Shown here one piece after another: positions 7,497 to 13,438 of a stretch of 13,438 nt of DNA. The position numbers and the translations under genes were made by a program. Source of the DNA: Marinosulfonomonas sp. (GTDB lineage Bacteria > Pseudomonadota > Alphaproteobacteria > Rhodobacterales > Rhodobacteraceae); assembly GCA_026989405.1 (NCBI GenBank), contig JALSJL010000351.1, positions 1-13,438 on the forward strand. Reading direction: 5' to 3'. The notes under the pieces were generated by a model that was not told where the DNA came from, did no database searches, and saw nothing but the letters and a program-made list of their open reading frames with translations. Within the stretch, counting starts at the first letter, position 1. Every line of letters begins with the position of its first letter.

Positions 7497-9289
7497 TCCT
7501 TTTCAGATTTCTCGCGCTTGAACCCTTTCAGAATATTGCCAAGCACATCCGGCTTGTGGCCATGTTTACGCATGATCGCATACTGCTGAGTAAACGTGAT
7601 CGTGTTGTTGGTGATCCAGTAGAGCACGAGACCGCTGGCAAACCTGCCGAGCATGAACATGAATACCCAAGGCATCCAGGCAAAGATCATTTTCTGCGTC
7701 GGGTCGGTGGGTGTCGGGTTCAGTTTCTGTTGAAGCCACATCGATATGCCCAGCAGGATCGGTAGCAGCCCTATCGAAAAGACCGCGAGGAATGAGTTCG
7801 GGTCGGGGGGCGAATAGGGCAGCAGCCCGAACAGGTTCAGCACCGATGACGGGTCGGGCGCAGACAGATCCCGAATCCAGCCGATCCACGGAGCATGGCG
7901 CAACTCAAGAGTGACAAACACCACTTTATAGAGGGAAAAGAATACGGGTATCTGCAGCAGGATCGGAAAACAACCTGAGGCCGGATTCACCTTTTCCTTG
8001 CGGTACAGCTCCATCATTTCCTTTTGCAGTTTCTGGCGATCGTCACCCGCGCGCTCCTTGAGCTTTTCCATTTCGGGCTGCAGCTCTTTCATCTTTGCCA
8101 TCGAAACGTAGGATTTGTAGGCGAGCGGAAACATGATGGCCTTGATGATCAGGGTCAGCCCGATAATCGCCCACCCCATGTTGCCGATAATGCCGTTCAA
8201 CCAATGCAGCACAGCAAAGATCGGCTTTGTCAGGAAAAAGAACCAGCCCCAGTCAATGGCATCAATGAAGCGGTAGATTCCCAGGTTGCTTTCATAGTCG
8301 CGAATTGTCTGCCATTCTTTGGCTCCGGCAAAGACCCTTGTTGAAACCGAAGTCGTTTCGCCCGGCTTGATTTCGCGGGTGGCAAGGCGGGCGATTGATT
8401 TATAGGTATCGCGCGCCTCATTGTATTGCAGAACCGAAGTAAATGCCTGGTCCTTGTCGGGAATGAGGATCGTCATCCAGTAGTGATCGGTGAAGCCGAC
8501 CCAACCGTTGCTTTCCACATTCGCAACGTCCGAGCCTGCGCCCCATTTCTCATCGGCATCGAAACGGCGCATTTTCTTGTAGGTGAATTCTTCCAACTCT
8601 TCGCCGTCCTGGCGAATGGCCCCTTCGTGGATGATGAAAAAGCCTTTCAGGTCGCTTGGCTCCCCATCCCGAACCAGCTCCGAATAGGGCGCCAATCGAA
8701 CCGGTTCACCAGAAGTGTTTTCGACCTGCTGCGTGACTGAGAACATATAGTCATCATCGACAGAGATCTGCCGGCGGAACACCAATCCCTTGGCGTTTTC
8801 CCATTCGAGACTCAACGGGTTTTCCGGCGTCAACTGTTTGCCCGAGACGAGCTTCCATTCGGTGTTGGGGCCAGGCACGTCCTCGGCCCCCAAGCTACCG
8901 CCTGGTGCCCAGCCGAACACGGCATAGTAGGCTTCGGGCTGGCCCACGGGTTTCAGCAAGACGACATTCGGGCTGTCGGGTTCCAGCGTCTCGCGATAGT
9001 CTTTGAGCGCCAACTGGTCGATCCGGCCTCCAAGAAGCGACAAGCTTCCGGACAGGCGCGGCGTGTCAATTTCCGCGCGCGGCGACTGAACCGGTGACGG
9101 CTCGGCCGTTGCGACGCTTTCCGTTGCGACAACTGACGGTGCTTCGGCTATCGGGACGGTTTCGCCGGCGACGGTCGGAGCGCCTTGATCGACTGCGGGC
9201 TGCTCAGGAGGGAAGAGAACAAACCACACGAGAATTACCAGAAAACTCAGCGCGGTCGCGAGTATCAAATTCTTGTTCTGATCGTCCAT
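7493..9289 (-). CDS. yidC: Membrane protein insertase YidC
   Basis: Inserts and folds inner-membrane proteins, alone or with the Sec translocon. The protein has 598 residues in the Gram-negative layout: N-terminal membrane anchor (about 7-26), a variable Pro/Ala-rich linker, a large periplasmic beta-domain (about 75-335), then the conserved insertase core. The core includes LIIKAIMFPLAYKSY, SMAKMKELQP and the cytoplasmic coiled region, EKVNPASGCFPILLQIPVF (432-450), and late membrane helices ending near residue 568. Lys383 stands where E. coli YidC has the groove Arg366, keeping the positive charge. The ATG at 9289 is preceded by AGGTGG. It has its own candidate promoter upstream and overlaps the MOSC gene downstream. 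In many proteobacteria yidC directly follows rpmH-rnpA-yidD; here three genes intervene. Confidence 0.97.
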   Translation of the reverse strand: MDDQNKNLILATALSFLVILVWFVLFPPEQPAVDQGAPTVAGETVPIAEAPSVVATESVATAEPSPVQSPRAEIDTPRLSGSLSLLGGRIDQLALKDYRETLEPDSPNVVLLKPVGQPEAYYAVFGWAPGGSLGAEDVPGPNTEWKLVSGKQLTPENPLSLEWENAKGLVFRRQISVDDDYMFSVTQQVENTSGEPVRLAPYSELVRDGEPSDLKGFFIIHEGAIRQDGEELEEFTYKKMRRFDADEKWGAGSDVANVESNGWVGFTDHYWMTILIPDKDQAFTSVLQYNEARDTYKSIARLATREIKPGETTSVSTRVFAGAKEWQTIRDYESNLGIYRFIDAIDWGWFFFLTKPIFAVLHWLNGIIGNMGWAIIGLTLIIKAIMFPLAYKSYVSMAKMKELQPEMEKLKERAGDDRQKLQKEMMELYRKEKVNPASGCFPILLQIPVFFSLYKVVFVTLELRHAPWIGWIRDLSAPDPSSVLNLFGLLPYSPPDPNSFLAVFSIGLLPILLGISMWLQQKLNPTPTDPTQKMIFAWMPWVFMFMLGRFASGLVLYWITNNTITFTQQYAIMRKHGHKPDVLGNILKGFKREKSEKE

Positions 9290-9326
9290 GAAATAGCACC
9301 ACCTGCCCGGTTCTTGAGTAAGGGTG

Positions 9327-9355
9327 GTTCAACAGGGCAAGCCCATGAATGTCAA
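9327..9355 (-). promoter_or_regulatory. Candidate yidC promoter
   Basis: On the - strand a perfect -35 hexamer TTGACA (9350-9355) is followed after 17 bases by TTGAAC (9327-9332), a modest -10 match. The site lies in the 112-base gap between the EAL gene and yidC and would give a leader of about 30 bases carrying the AGGTGG ribosome binding site. It would allow yidC-MOSC-engB-argB to be transcribed independently of the genes upstream. Confidence 0.45.
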
Positions 9356-9384
9356 CAGGCCATGGCAGCCGCGCGGGTTTCCAT

Positions 9385-9396
9385 TGCGAATTCGCA
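9385..9396. repeat. 12-bp perfect palindrome between EAL gene and yidC
   Basis: TGCGAATTCGCA reads the same on both strands. It lies six bases past the stop of the EAL gene and about 30 bases upstream of the candidate yidC -35 box. With no loop and no T tract it is a poor terminator on its own. It could be an operator-like site, or chance. Confidence 0.4.
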
Positions 9397-9401
9397 GCCC
9401 G

Positions 9402-10952
9402 TCACCGACCCGCTGACTTTCCGACCGTGGGCGCGTGCTGTATCTTGGAGCGGTGTTGGCGCATCCATTGTTCCGTGGCTTCGAACGGCATCGGGCGTGC
9501 AATGGAAAACCCCTGAACATGCGCGCACCCCAATTGCGCAAGGATGGCATGTTCTCCGATTGTTTCGACGCCTTCGGCGAGAGTATCGATATCCAGCCGC
9601 TCGGCCATCGTCAAAATTGCCGCTACCATGTTCTGCTGCTCGCGGTCGCGATCAACGCGGGTTATGAAAGAGCGGTCAATCTTGATCCGGTGAACCGAAA
9701 AGCGTCGGATGCTGGCAATCGAAGCGTGGCCGGTGCCGAAATCATCAAGGTCAACAGGGCACCCCAATTCGGACAATGCCTGGATATTCTTCACCACCAC
9801 GTCGTCTTCAGACTGCGCGATGACGTCTTCGAGGATTTCGACGCACAATCGGTCAGGTGTCAGCTCATAACGGTCGATCTCCCACTTGATCCACTCTGTC
9901 AGTTTCGGGTTTGAAAGCTCTTCGCCCGAGAAGTTCACAGCCACACAAGGGACAATATACCCGGATTGGTCCCAGTGGCGCAAAGCAGCCATTGAACGCG
10001 ACACCATGATTTCGCACAGCCGCTCTTGCAGGCCCATTTCCGAAATCGCTGGCAGGAAATCGCGCGGCAACAGAACGCCCTTCTTGGGGTGGTCCCACCG
10101 CGCCAGGGCCTCAAAACCCGATAGCTCCCCGGTGTTGGTCGACACCTGTGGCTGGAACCATGGTTTGATCTGCCCAGTCTCCAGAGCTTCGATGATCTCA
10201 CCGTGATCCATGTCTGACCCGCGTTTCCGGGCCTTCAAGGAATTTGAATAGGCTCGAACAGAACCTGGACCATGGGCGGCCGCCAGTTCCATCGCGTGGA
10301 TGGCATTGTCGAGAAGTTCGGACCCCGAGCGTGATTGCGCCCGGTCCGGCAGGCAGAACCCGATCGAGGCCGTGACAAAAATTCGCGTGGCATCGATTGA
10401 ATAGGGTTCGGCGATTTCGGCCTGCAGCCTGTTGCAAAGCTGAATGAGCGTTTCAAGGTCCGCCCGGCGGACTGGTGAAAGGGCCACGGCAAATCGTGGC
10501 CCGCCCAGACGCACAACGTGATCGGTTTCGCGTAGCGCAAAGGCCACTCTTTCCGCCACGCTCTTCATGATGGACGAGGCGGCGCGCCGACCGTACTGGG
10601 CTTCAATATCGGAAAAGTCATCGAGTTCGATTGCCAGGGCGGCCGTTGTCTTGCCCGTCGTTTCACCGTTGGCAAGAATTTCCGTTAGTGCCTTTTCCGC
10701 GACGGTCTTCAGACGCAGGTTTGTTTCCTTGTCGCGGGCTTCGGACCAGGCCGGGCCGGTTCCGGAAAATATTCCGGCAATCGCGAAGGCTGCCGGCAAG
10801 GCCAATGCAAAAAATATCAGCAATCCTTCGCCGCCAAACCAGTATGCGCCCAATGTCATCGCCGGCAGAAAAGCCAGGATCTGGGGCCCGGAAAACCCGT
10901 CACGAAGTCGCCAATAAAAGCGGTGAATTCCAGCAACCAGATTTTTTGCCAT
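9402..10952 (-). CDS. Membrane GGDEF-EAL protein, probable c-di-GMP phosphodiesterase
   Basis: A 516-residue protein with two membrane segments near the N-terminus (about 22-40 and 43-62), a GGDEF-fold domain (about 75-240) and an EAL domain (about 252-503). The GGDEF signature is degenerate (GGPRF at 150-154, the two acidic residues lost), so cyclase activity is not expected; the domain may bind GTP or regulate. The EAL domain keeps its catalytic set: EAL (281-283), Asn340, Glu372, DDFGTG (403-408), Lys424 in KIDRSF, Glu460 in AEGVE, and Gln480 in QGF. I infer breakdown of cyclic di-GMP. The ATG at 10952 follows CGGGG by 8 bases. It lies between ttcA and yidC, with no evident functional link to either. 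Confidence 0.88.
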   Translation of the reverse strand: MAKNLVAGIHRFYWRLRDGFSGPQILAFLPAMTLGAYWFGGEGLLIFFALALPAAFAIAGIFSGTGPAWSEARDKETNLRLKTVAEKALTEILANGETTGKTTAALAIELDDFSDIEAQYGRRAASSIMKSVAERVAFALRETDHVVRLGGPRFAVALSPVRRADLETLIQLCNRLQAEIAEPYSIDATRIFVTASIGFCLPDRAQSRSGSELLDNAIHAMELAAAHGPGSVRAYSNSLKARKRGSDMDHGEIIEALETGQIKPWFQPQVSTNTGELSGFEALARWDHPKKGVLLPRDFLPAISEMGLQERLCEIMVSRSMAALRHWDQSGYIVPCVAVNFSGEELSNPKLTEWIKWEIDRYELTPDRLCVEILEDVIAQSEDDVVVKNIQALSELGCPVDLDDFGTGHASIASIRRFSVHRIKIDRSFITRVDRDREQQNMVAAILTMAERLDIDTLAEGVETIGEHAILAQLGCAHVQGFSIARPMPFEATEQWMRQHRSKIQHAPTVGKSAGR

Positions 10953-11042
10953 GAGCGATACCCCGATCCGAAAGCCAACTGAACTGTTCAGCGACAGGAT
11001 TAGTTCCGCGGGTTGGGCTTTGGGTTAATGCGCGACCGGATT

Positions 11043-11894
11043 TTATTCCGGGTTTTCATCAAATTGAGCAGTGCGCCGTTCAAGCGTGGAAAATGAAAAA
11101 AGATCCGGATCGAGCAAGTGCGACGGTCTTGCATTCATAAGAGCGCGAAACATGACTTGCCGGCGTCCGGGGCTGTTGCTTTCCCAGCCATCCAGAATTG
11201 CTTTCACCTGTTGCCTTTGCAGGCCATCCTGACTTCCACAAAGGTTGCAAGGTATGATGGGGTAGTTCATGGAATGGGCAAAGCGCTGGCAGTCTGCTTC
11301 GGCCACATGGGCCAGCGGTCGATAGACGAAAAGGTCGCCGGCTTCATTCAACAGTTTGGGCGGCATGGTGGCCAGCCGGCCGCCATGAAACAGATTCATG
11401 AAGAATGTTTCAAGTATGTCATCGCGGTGATGGCCTAGCACGATCGCGCTGCACCCCTCTTCGCGGGCGATCCTGTACAGAATGCCCCTGCGCAGGCGGG
11501 AACACAGCGCGCAATAGGTGCGCCCCGCAGGTGTCTTGTCTTTCACGATCGTGTATGTGTCCTGGTACTCGATCCGGTGCGGCACATTCATTTGCTCAAG
11601 AAATTCGGGCAATATGGTGGCTGGAAAGCCCGGCTGCCCCTGATCCAGATTGCAGGCGAGCAGATCGACCGGCAACAGTCCGCGCCATTTCAATTCATGG
11701 AGCACGGCAAGCAATGTGAAACTGTCCTTCCCACCGGACAGACAGACCAACCAGCGCGCATCGCGCTCGATCATGCCGTATTGTTCTATGGCCTCGCGCG
11801 TCAGACGAACAATGCGTTTGCGCAGTTTCTTGTATTCCGTTGTGTCGGGCGCACCGGCAAAAAGCGGGTGGATGTCATCGGATTTGTCAAACAT
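11043..11894 (-). CDS. ttcA: tRNA 2-thiocytidine(32) synthetase TtcA
   Basis: TtcA thiolates cytidine 32 of certain tRNAs, using ATP and a [4Fe-4S] cluster. In 283 residues the PP-loop motif SGGKDS (53-58) activates the base with ATP. Cys128 and Cys131 (YCALCSRLRRG) and Cys219 (PCNLCGSQ, with Cys216 nearby) match the three cluster ligands known in E. coli TtcA. GHHRDD (154-159) and LFHGGRLATMPPK are also typical. The ATG at 11894 lacks a clear ribosome binding site, but promoter-like boxes end 6 bases upstream (11901-11929). The DsrC/TusE-family gene lies 168 bases upstream in the same orientation, which fits a sulfur-transfer context. TtcA normally receives sulfur from a cysteine desulfurase, not from a TusE relay, so any link is inferred. 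Confidence 0.95.
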   Translation of the reverse strand: MFDKSDDIHPLFAGAPDTTEYKKLRKRIVRLTREAIEQYGMIERDARWLVCLSGGKDSFTLLAVLHELKWRGLLPVDLLACNLDQGQPGFPATILPEFLEQMNVPHRIEYQDTYTIVKDKTPAGRTYCALCSRLRRGILYRIAREEGCSAIVLGHHRDDILETFFMNLFHGGRLATMPPKLLNEAGDLFVYRPLAHVAEADCQRFAHSMNYPIIPCNLCGSQDGLQRQQVKAILDGWESNSPGRRQVMFRALMNARPSHLLDPDLFSFSTLERRTAQFDENPE

Positions 11895-11900
11895 GGGTCC

Positions 11901-11929
11901 GCTTTAGTTGCGAACCTGGCGCGCGACAA
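11901..11929 (-). promoter_or_regulatory. Candidate ttcA promoter (leaderless geometry)
   Basis: On the - strand TTGTCG (11924-11929) and TAAAGC (11901-11906) are 17 bases apart, and the -10-like box ends 6 bases before the ATG at 11894. The -10 box resembles TAAAGG in the rpmH promoter in this window. Transcription from it would begin at about the start codon. The layout matches the desaturase gene site at 5126-5154, including the same -35 hexamer. Confidence 0.35.
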
Positions 11930-11950
11930 GTCCGTTTTCACGGCTCACCC

Positions 11951-12056
11951 GCCATGCATGGCCGAAGGTTGCGAAACGGATCACAGCCGGGCGTCACGCC
12001 GGCAAACTCCATGCACGCAGCTTACTGTCAGCCGGAACTCGGCCGAGGGCCGTTCC
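11951..12056. repeat. Gap between dsrC-like gene and ttcA with three inverted repeats
   Basis: The 168-base gap (11895-12062) holds no plausible gene. It contains a perfect 12-bp palindrome GCCATGCATGGC (11951-11962), a GCCGG/CCGGC inverted repeat near 11980-12004, and a hairpin at 12034-12056. That hairpin pairs GGAAC with GTTCC and GGCC with GGCC around a GAG loop, and includes the palindrome CTCGGCCGAG. It begins just after the dsrC-like stop and could end that transcript, but has no T tract. Confidence 0.45.
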
Positions 12057-12062
12057 CTGGCG

Positions 12063-12404
12063 TCAGTAGCCACCCTTGCGGCGACTCTCAGGCAGACCGG
12101 CTATTTTTCCGCCCTGTTTGGACGGATCCAGCGGGAACAGTTCGTAAAGGTCTTTCTGTTTGATCTTTTCGCCCCATTCTTCGGTCATGGCCTTGATGAT
12201 TGCGCGGGTGTTGGGTTGATTCTGCCGGTTTTCGTAGTATTCCTGCCGAAGATAGTTGATCACGTCCCAATGGCGTTCGGTCAGTTCTTCGATCCCTTCG
12301 ATCGCCGCCATCTTCCGGCCGAGATCTTCCGTCCAGTCGTCGAGGTTGACAAGGTAACCGTTGTCGTTCGTTTCAATGGTCTTGCCTTCAAATTCGATGG
12401 ACAT
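12063..12404 (-). CDS. DsrC/TusE-family protein lacking both functional cysteines
   Basis: A 113-residue protein of the DsrC/TusE/DsvC family, recognised by MSIEFEGKTIETNDNGYL at the N-terminus, HWDVINYLRQEYYE, and the C-terminal LYELFPLDPSKQGGKIAGLP. Family members carry sulfur on a penultimate cysteine; TusE has that one and DsrC also a second one about ten residues earlier. Here the positions read KQGGKIAG and KGGY, and the whole protein contains no cysteine. It therefore cannot act as a persulfide carrier in the known way; a regulatory or structural role is more likely, as proposed for cysteine-poor family members (called RspA in the DsrC literature, from memory). The start at 12404 follows AAGGGAG by 9 bases and matches the family N-terminus. 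ttcA is the next gene; a promoter precedes it. Confidence 0.88.
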   Translation of the reverse strand: MSIEFEGKTIETNDNGYLVNLDDWTEDLGRKMAAIEGIEELTERHWDVINYLRQEYYENRQNQPNTRAIIKAMTEEWGEKIKQKDLYELFPLDPSKQGGKIAGLPESRRKGGY

Positions 12405-12467
12405 GGCGCATTTCTCCCTTGATTGTCCGGCGTTGAGGCCTGGAGCATTCACACATTCAATTTCGTG

Positions 12468-12497
12468 ATTATCTCGTCTCGGCGGGGTCCTGGTCAA
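12468..12497 (-). promoter_or_regulatory. Candidate promoter of the dsrC-like gene, overlapping yidD stop
   Basis: On the - strand TTGACC (12492-12497) and GATAAT (12468-12473), each one base from consensus, are separated by 18 bases. The -35 box overlaps the stop codon of yidD. The leader to the ATG at 12404 would be about 55-60 bases. This makes the dsrC-like gene an independent unit rather than a continuation of rpmH-rnpA-yidD. Confidence 0.55.
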
Positions 12498-12757
12498 GAG
12501 GGATCATCGTGATGGTGCCTGTTTGACGCGGAATGTGGCCCGGGGACAGGGTCGTAGCCCGAGCCTCCGAACGGATGGCAACGACCCACCCGGCGCGCTG
12601 CAAGCCAGGTTCCCTTCAACGCCCCGTGTTTTTCAAGTGCTTCGATTGCATAGGCAGAGCAGGTGGGCTGATATCGGCACCCGTGTCCGACCCAAGGTGA
12701 GAACACCAGACGATAAACGCGGACGGGCAGGGCGACGATATGGGCCAAGGGTGTCAT
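12494..12757 (-). CDS. yidD: Membrane protein insertion efficiency factor YidD
   Basis: A small 87-residue protein of the YidD family, which helps insertion of inner-membrane proteins together with YidC. It has the amphipathic N-terminal region (ALPVRVYRLVFSPWVGHGC) and conserved CRYQPTCSAYAIEAL, RRVGRCHPFGGSGYDPVP, with cysteines 27, 33 and 60. The tail is rich in His and Asp. Its ATG at 12755-12757 overlaps the rnpA stop by four bases (ATGA), so the two are translationally coupled, as is common. yidC itself is about 3.2 kb further along, past three other genes. Confidence 0.95.
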   Translation of the reverse strand: MTPLAHIVALPVRVYRLVFSPWVGHGCRYQPTCSAYAIEALEKHGALKGTWLAARRVGRCHPFGGSGYDPVPGPHSASNRHHHDDPS

Positions 12758-13164
12758 GTTCCGTTCCCATGTATTTTCTCAAGCGCAGTTTTCAAGTCAT
12801 CCACCATCTCGTCAAATGGTTGATTTTGCGTCGTTTCCGGGCGCCCGATCAGGACATAGTCCCATCCGTCCCGGCCACACCCCGGAAGCACATCGCGCGC
12901 AACTGCGCGAAGCCTGCGTTTGGCACGATTTCTGCGCACAGCGTTTCCGACTTTCTTGGAGCAGGTATAGCCGATGCGAACCCCGTCCGCTTCATCCGGA
13001 GTCCGTTTGCGGGCCTGAAGGATGAAACCGGGCCGGGCAACGTGACGGGAACGGGCCGCGCGGAGAAAGTCCGAGCGTCTTGTCAGGGTTTGTGGAATGG
13101 TTTCTTCCGTCGACAAGAAACCCTCAGCCTGGCAATCTGCTGGGGGACCATCCGACGGTGTCAT
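12754..13164 (-). CDS. rnpA: Ribonuclease P protein component RnpA
   Basis: Protein subunit of RNase P, which trims the 5' leader of precursor tRNAs together with the RNA subunit. The conserved core is visible: LTRRSDFLRA, RIGYTCSKKVGNAVRRNRAKRRLR (the RNR motif that contacts RNA), and DYVLIGRP. The protein has 136 residues with an extended acidic N-terminus of about 25 residues, common in alphaproteobacteria. The ATG at 13164 lies 19 bases after the rpmH stop but has no strong ribosome binding site. A TTG at residue 17 preceded by GAGGG is a possible alternative start, so the N-terminus is less certain than the gene. Confidence 0.94.
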   Translation of the reverse strand: MTPSDGPPADCQAEGFLSTEETIPQTLTRRSDFLRAARSRHVARPGFILQARKRTPDEADGVRIGYTCSKKVGNAVRRNRAKRRLRAVARDVLPGCGRDGWDYVLIGRPETTQNQPFDEMVDDLKTALEKIHGNGT

Positions 13165-13183
13165 GTTTTCGTGTGGAGAGCGC

Positions 13184-13318
13184 TCAGGCGCTCAGATGCT
13201 TCCGGCCTTTGGCGCGCCGGGCATTCAGGATCTTGCGGCCAGCCTTGGTTGCCATGCGCGCACGGAAGCCGTGGCGCCGCTTGCGGACCAGGTTCGAAGG
13301 TTGAAAAGTGCGCTTCAT
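13184..13318 (-). CDS. rpmH: 50S ribosomal protein L34
   Basis: A 44-residue, very basic ribosomal protein of the large subunit. It begins MKRTFQPSNLVRKRRHGFR and ends KGRKHLSA, full length and canonical. A GGAGA ribosome binding site lies 6 bases before the ATG (13325-13329). It leads the rpmH-rnpA-yidD unit, with a strong promoter 70-100 bases upstream. Confidence 0.97.
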   Translation of the reverse strand: MKRTFQPSNLVRKRRHGFRARMATKAGRKILNARRAKGRKHLSA

Positions 13319-13386
13319 GGCGGGTCTCCGTGTTGTATGGCCCAAACCGCATGGGGATTCGAAGGCCGATCATGTTCGAAGCACGT

Positions 13387-13415
13387 CCTTTAGGCGCTGC
13401 GGCGGCGGCTGTCAA
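13387..13415 (-). promoter_or_regulatory. rpmH: rpmH promoter
   Basis: On the - strand a perfect -35 hexamer TTGACA (13410-13415) and a -10-like TAAAGG (13387-13392) are separated by exactly 17 bases of GC-rich spacer. The leader to the rpmH ATG is about 62-68 bases. Position and strength fit the main promoter of the rpmH-rnpA-yidD unit. Confidence 0.6.
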
Positions 13416-13438
13416 TTCGCAAACGGCGTGAATTCTGC

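Noticed and set aside
11036..11051. Small hairpin CCGGA/TCCGG around the ttcA stop as a terminator
   Set aside because: Only five pairs, it includes the stop codon itself, and on the - strand no T tract follows.
12405..12497. In-frame N-terminal extension of the dsrC-like gene from a TTG, which would add two cysteines
   Set aside because: The family N-terminus is at 12404 with a good ribosome binding site. The extension covers a strong promoter-like site and has no resemblance to the family.
12523..13431. Long open frame on the + strand across yidD, rnpA and rpmH
   Set aside because: It is antisense to three confidently identified genes, its translation is low-complexity and Arg/Gly/Pro-rich, and it matches no family I recognise.
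1..13438. CRISPR arrays, tRNA or rRNA genes, insertion sequences, phage genes
   Set aside because: No regularly spaced repeats, cloverleaf-like segments, transposase or integrase motifs, or terminal inverted repeats were seen; the window is tightly packed with chromosomal genes.

Overview
This window looks like the chromosome of an alphaproteobacterium of the Roseobacter/Rhodobacteraceae type. The evidence is moderately high G+C, an Aap-type general L-amino-acid ABC transporter, ArgB, EngB and YidC sequences of the kind I know from that group, and the rpmH-rnpA-yidD-yidC-engB-argB neighbourhood. No mobile element, CRISPR array, tRNA or rRNA was seen. Coding density is high and no gap exceeds about 170 bases.

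Left part, + strand (1-3060): the end of an amino-acid transporter operon. It holds permease AapQ (5' end outside the window), permease AapM and ATPase AapP, tightly packed with good ribosome binding sites. The binding protein AapJ would be expected just upstream. A hairpin at 3099-3127 separates this operon from everything to the right, which runs on the - strand and converges on it.

Right part, - strand, in transcription order: rpmH (44 codons, with a strong promoter at the window edge), rnpA and yidD (ATGA overlap), a DsrC/TusE-family gene with no cysteine at all, ttcA, a membrane GGDEF-EAL protein with a degenerate GGDEF site, yidC, a MOSC-domain protein, engB, argB, a sterol-desaturase/fatty-acid-hydroxylase family membrane protein, an iron-sulfur protein, and a SixA-like histidine phosphatase. 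The rpmH-rnpA-yidD-yidC-engB part serves ribosome assembly, tRNA 5' maturation, membrane-protein insertion and GTPase-assisted 50S assembly. The dsrC-like/ttcA pair points to sulfur chemistry on tRNA. Four-base stop/start overlaps (rnpA/yidD, yidC/MOSC, Fe-S/sixA, possibly MOSC/engB) suggest translational coupling.

Most of the window is ordinary core genome. The points that stand out are: a DsrC/TusE homologue lacking both functional cysteines next to ttcA; a compact Fe-S protein whose N-terminal half resembles the cobalamin-processing protein CblC (MMACHC) and whose C-terminal half resembles the two-cluster ferredoxin part of QueG; two promoter-like sites with identical geometry (TTGTCG, 17 bases, a -10 box, 6 bases, ATG) that predict leaderless mRNAs for ttcA and the desaturase gene; and an engB gene with no ATG or GTG at the expected N-terminus. 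All functional calls rest on motif recognition from memory, without database searches.
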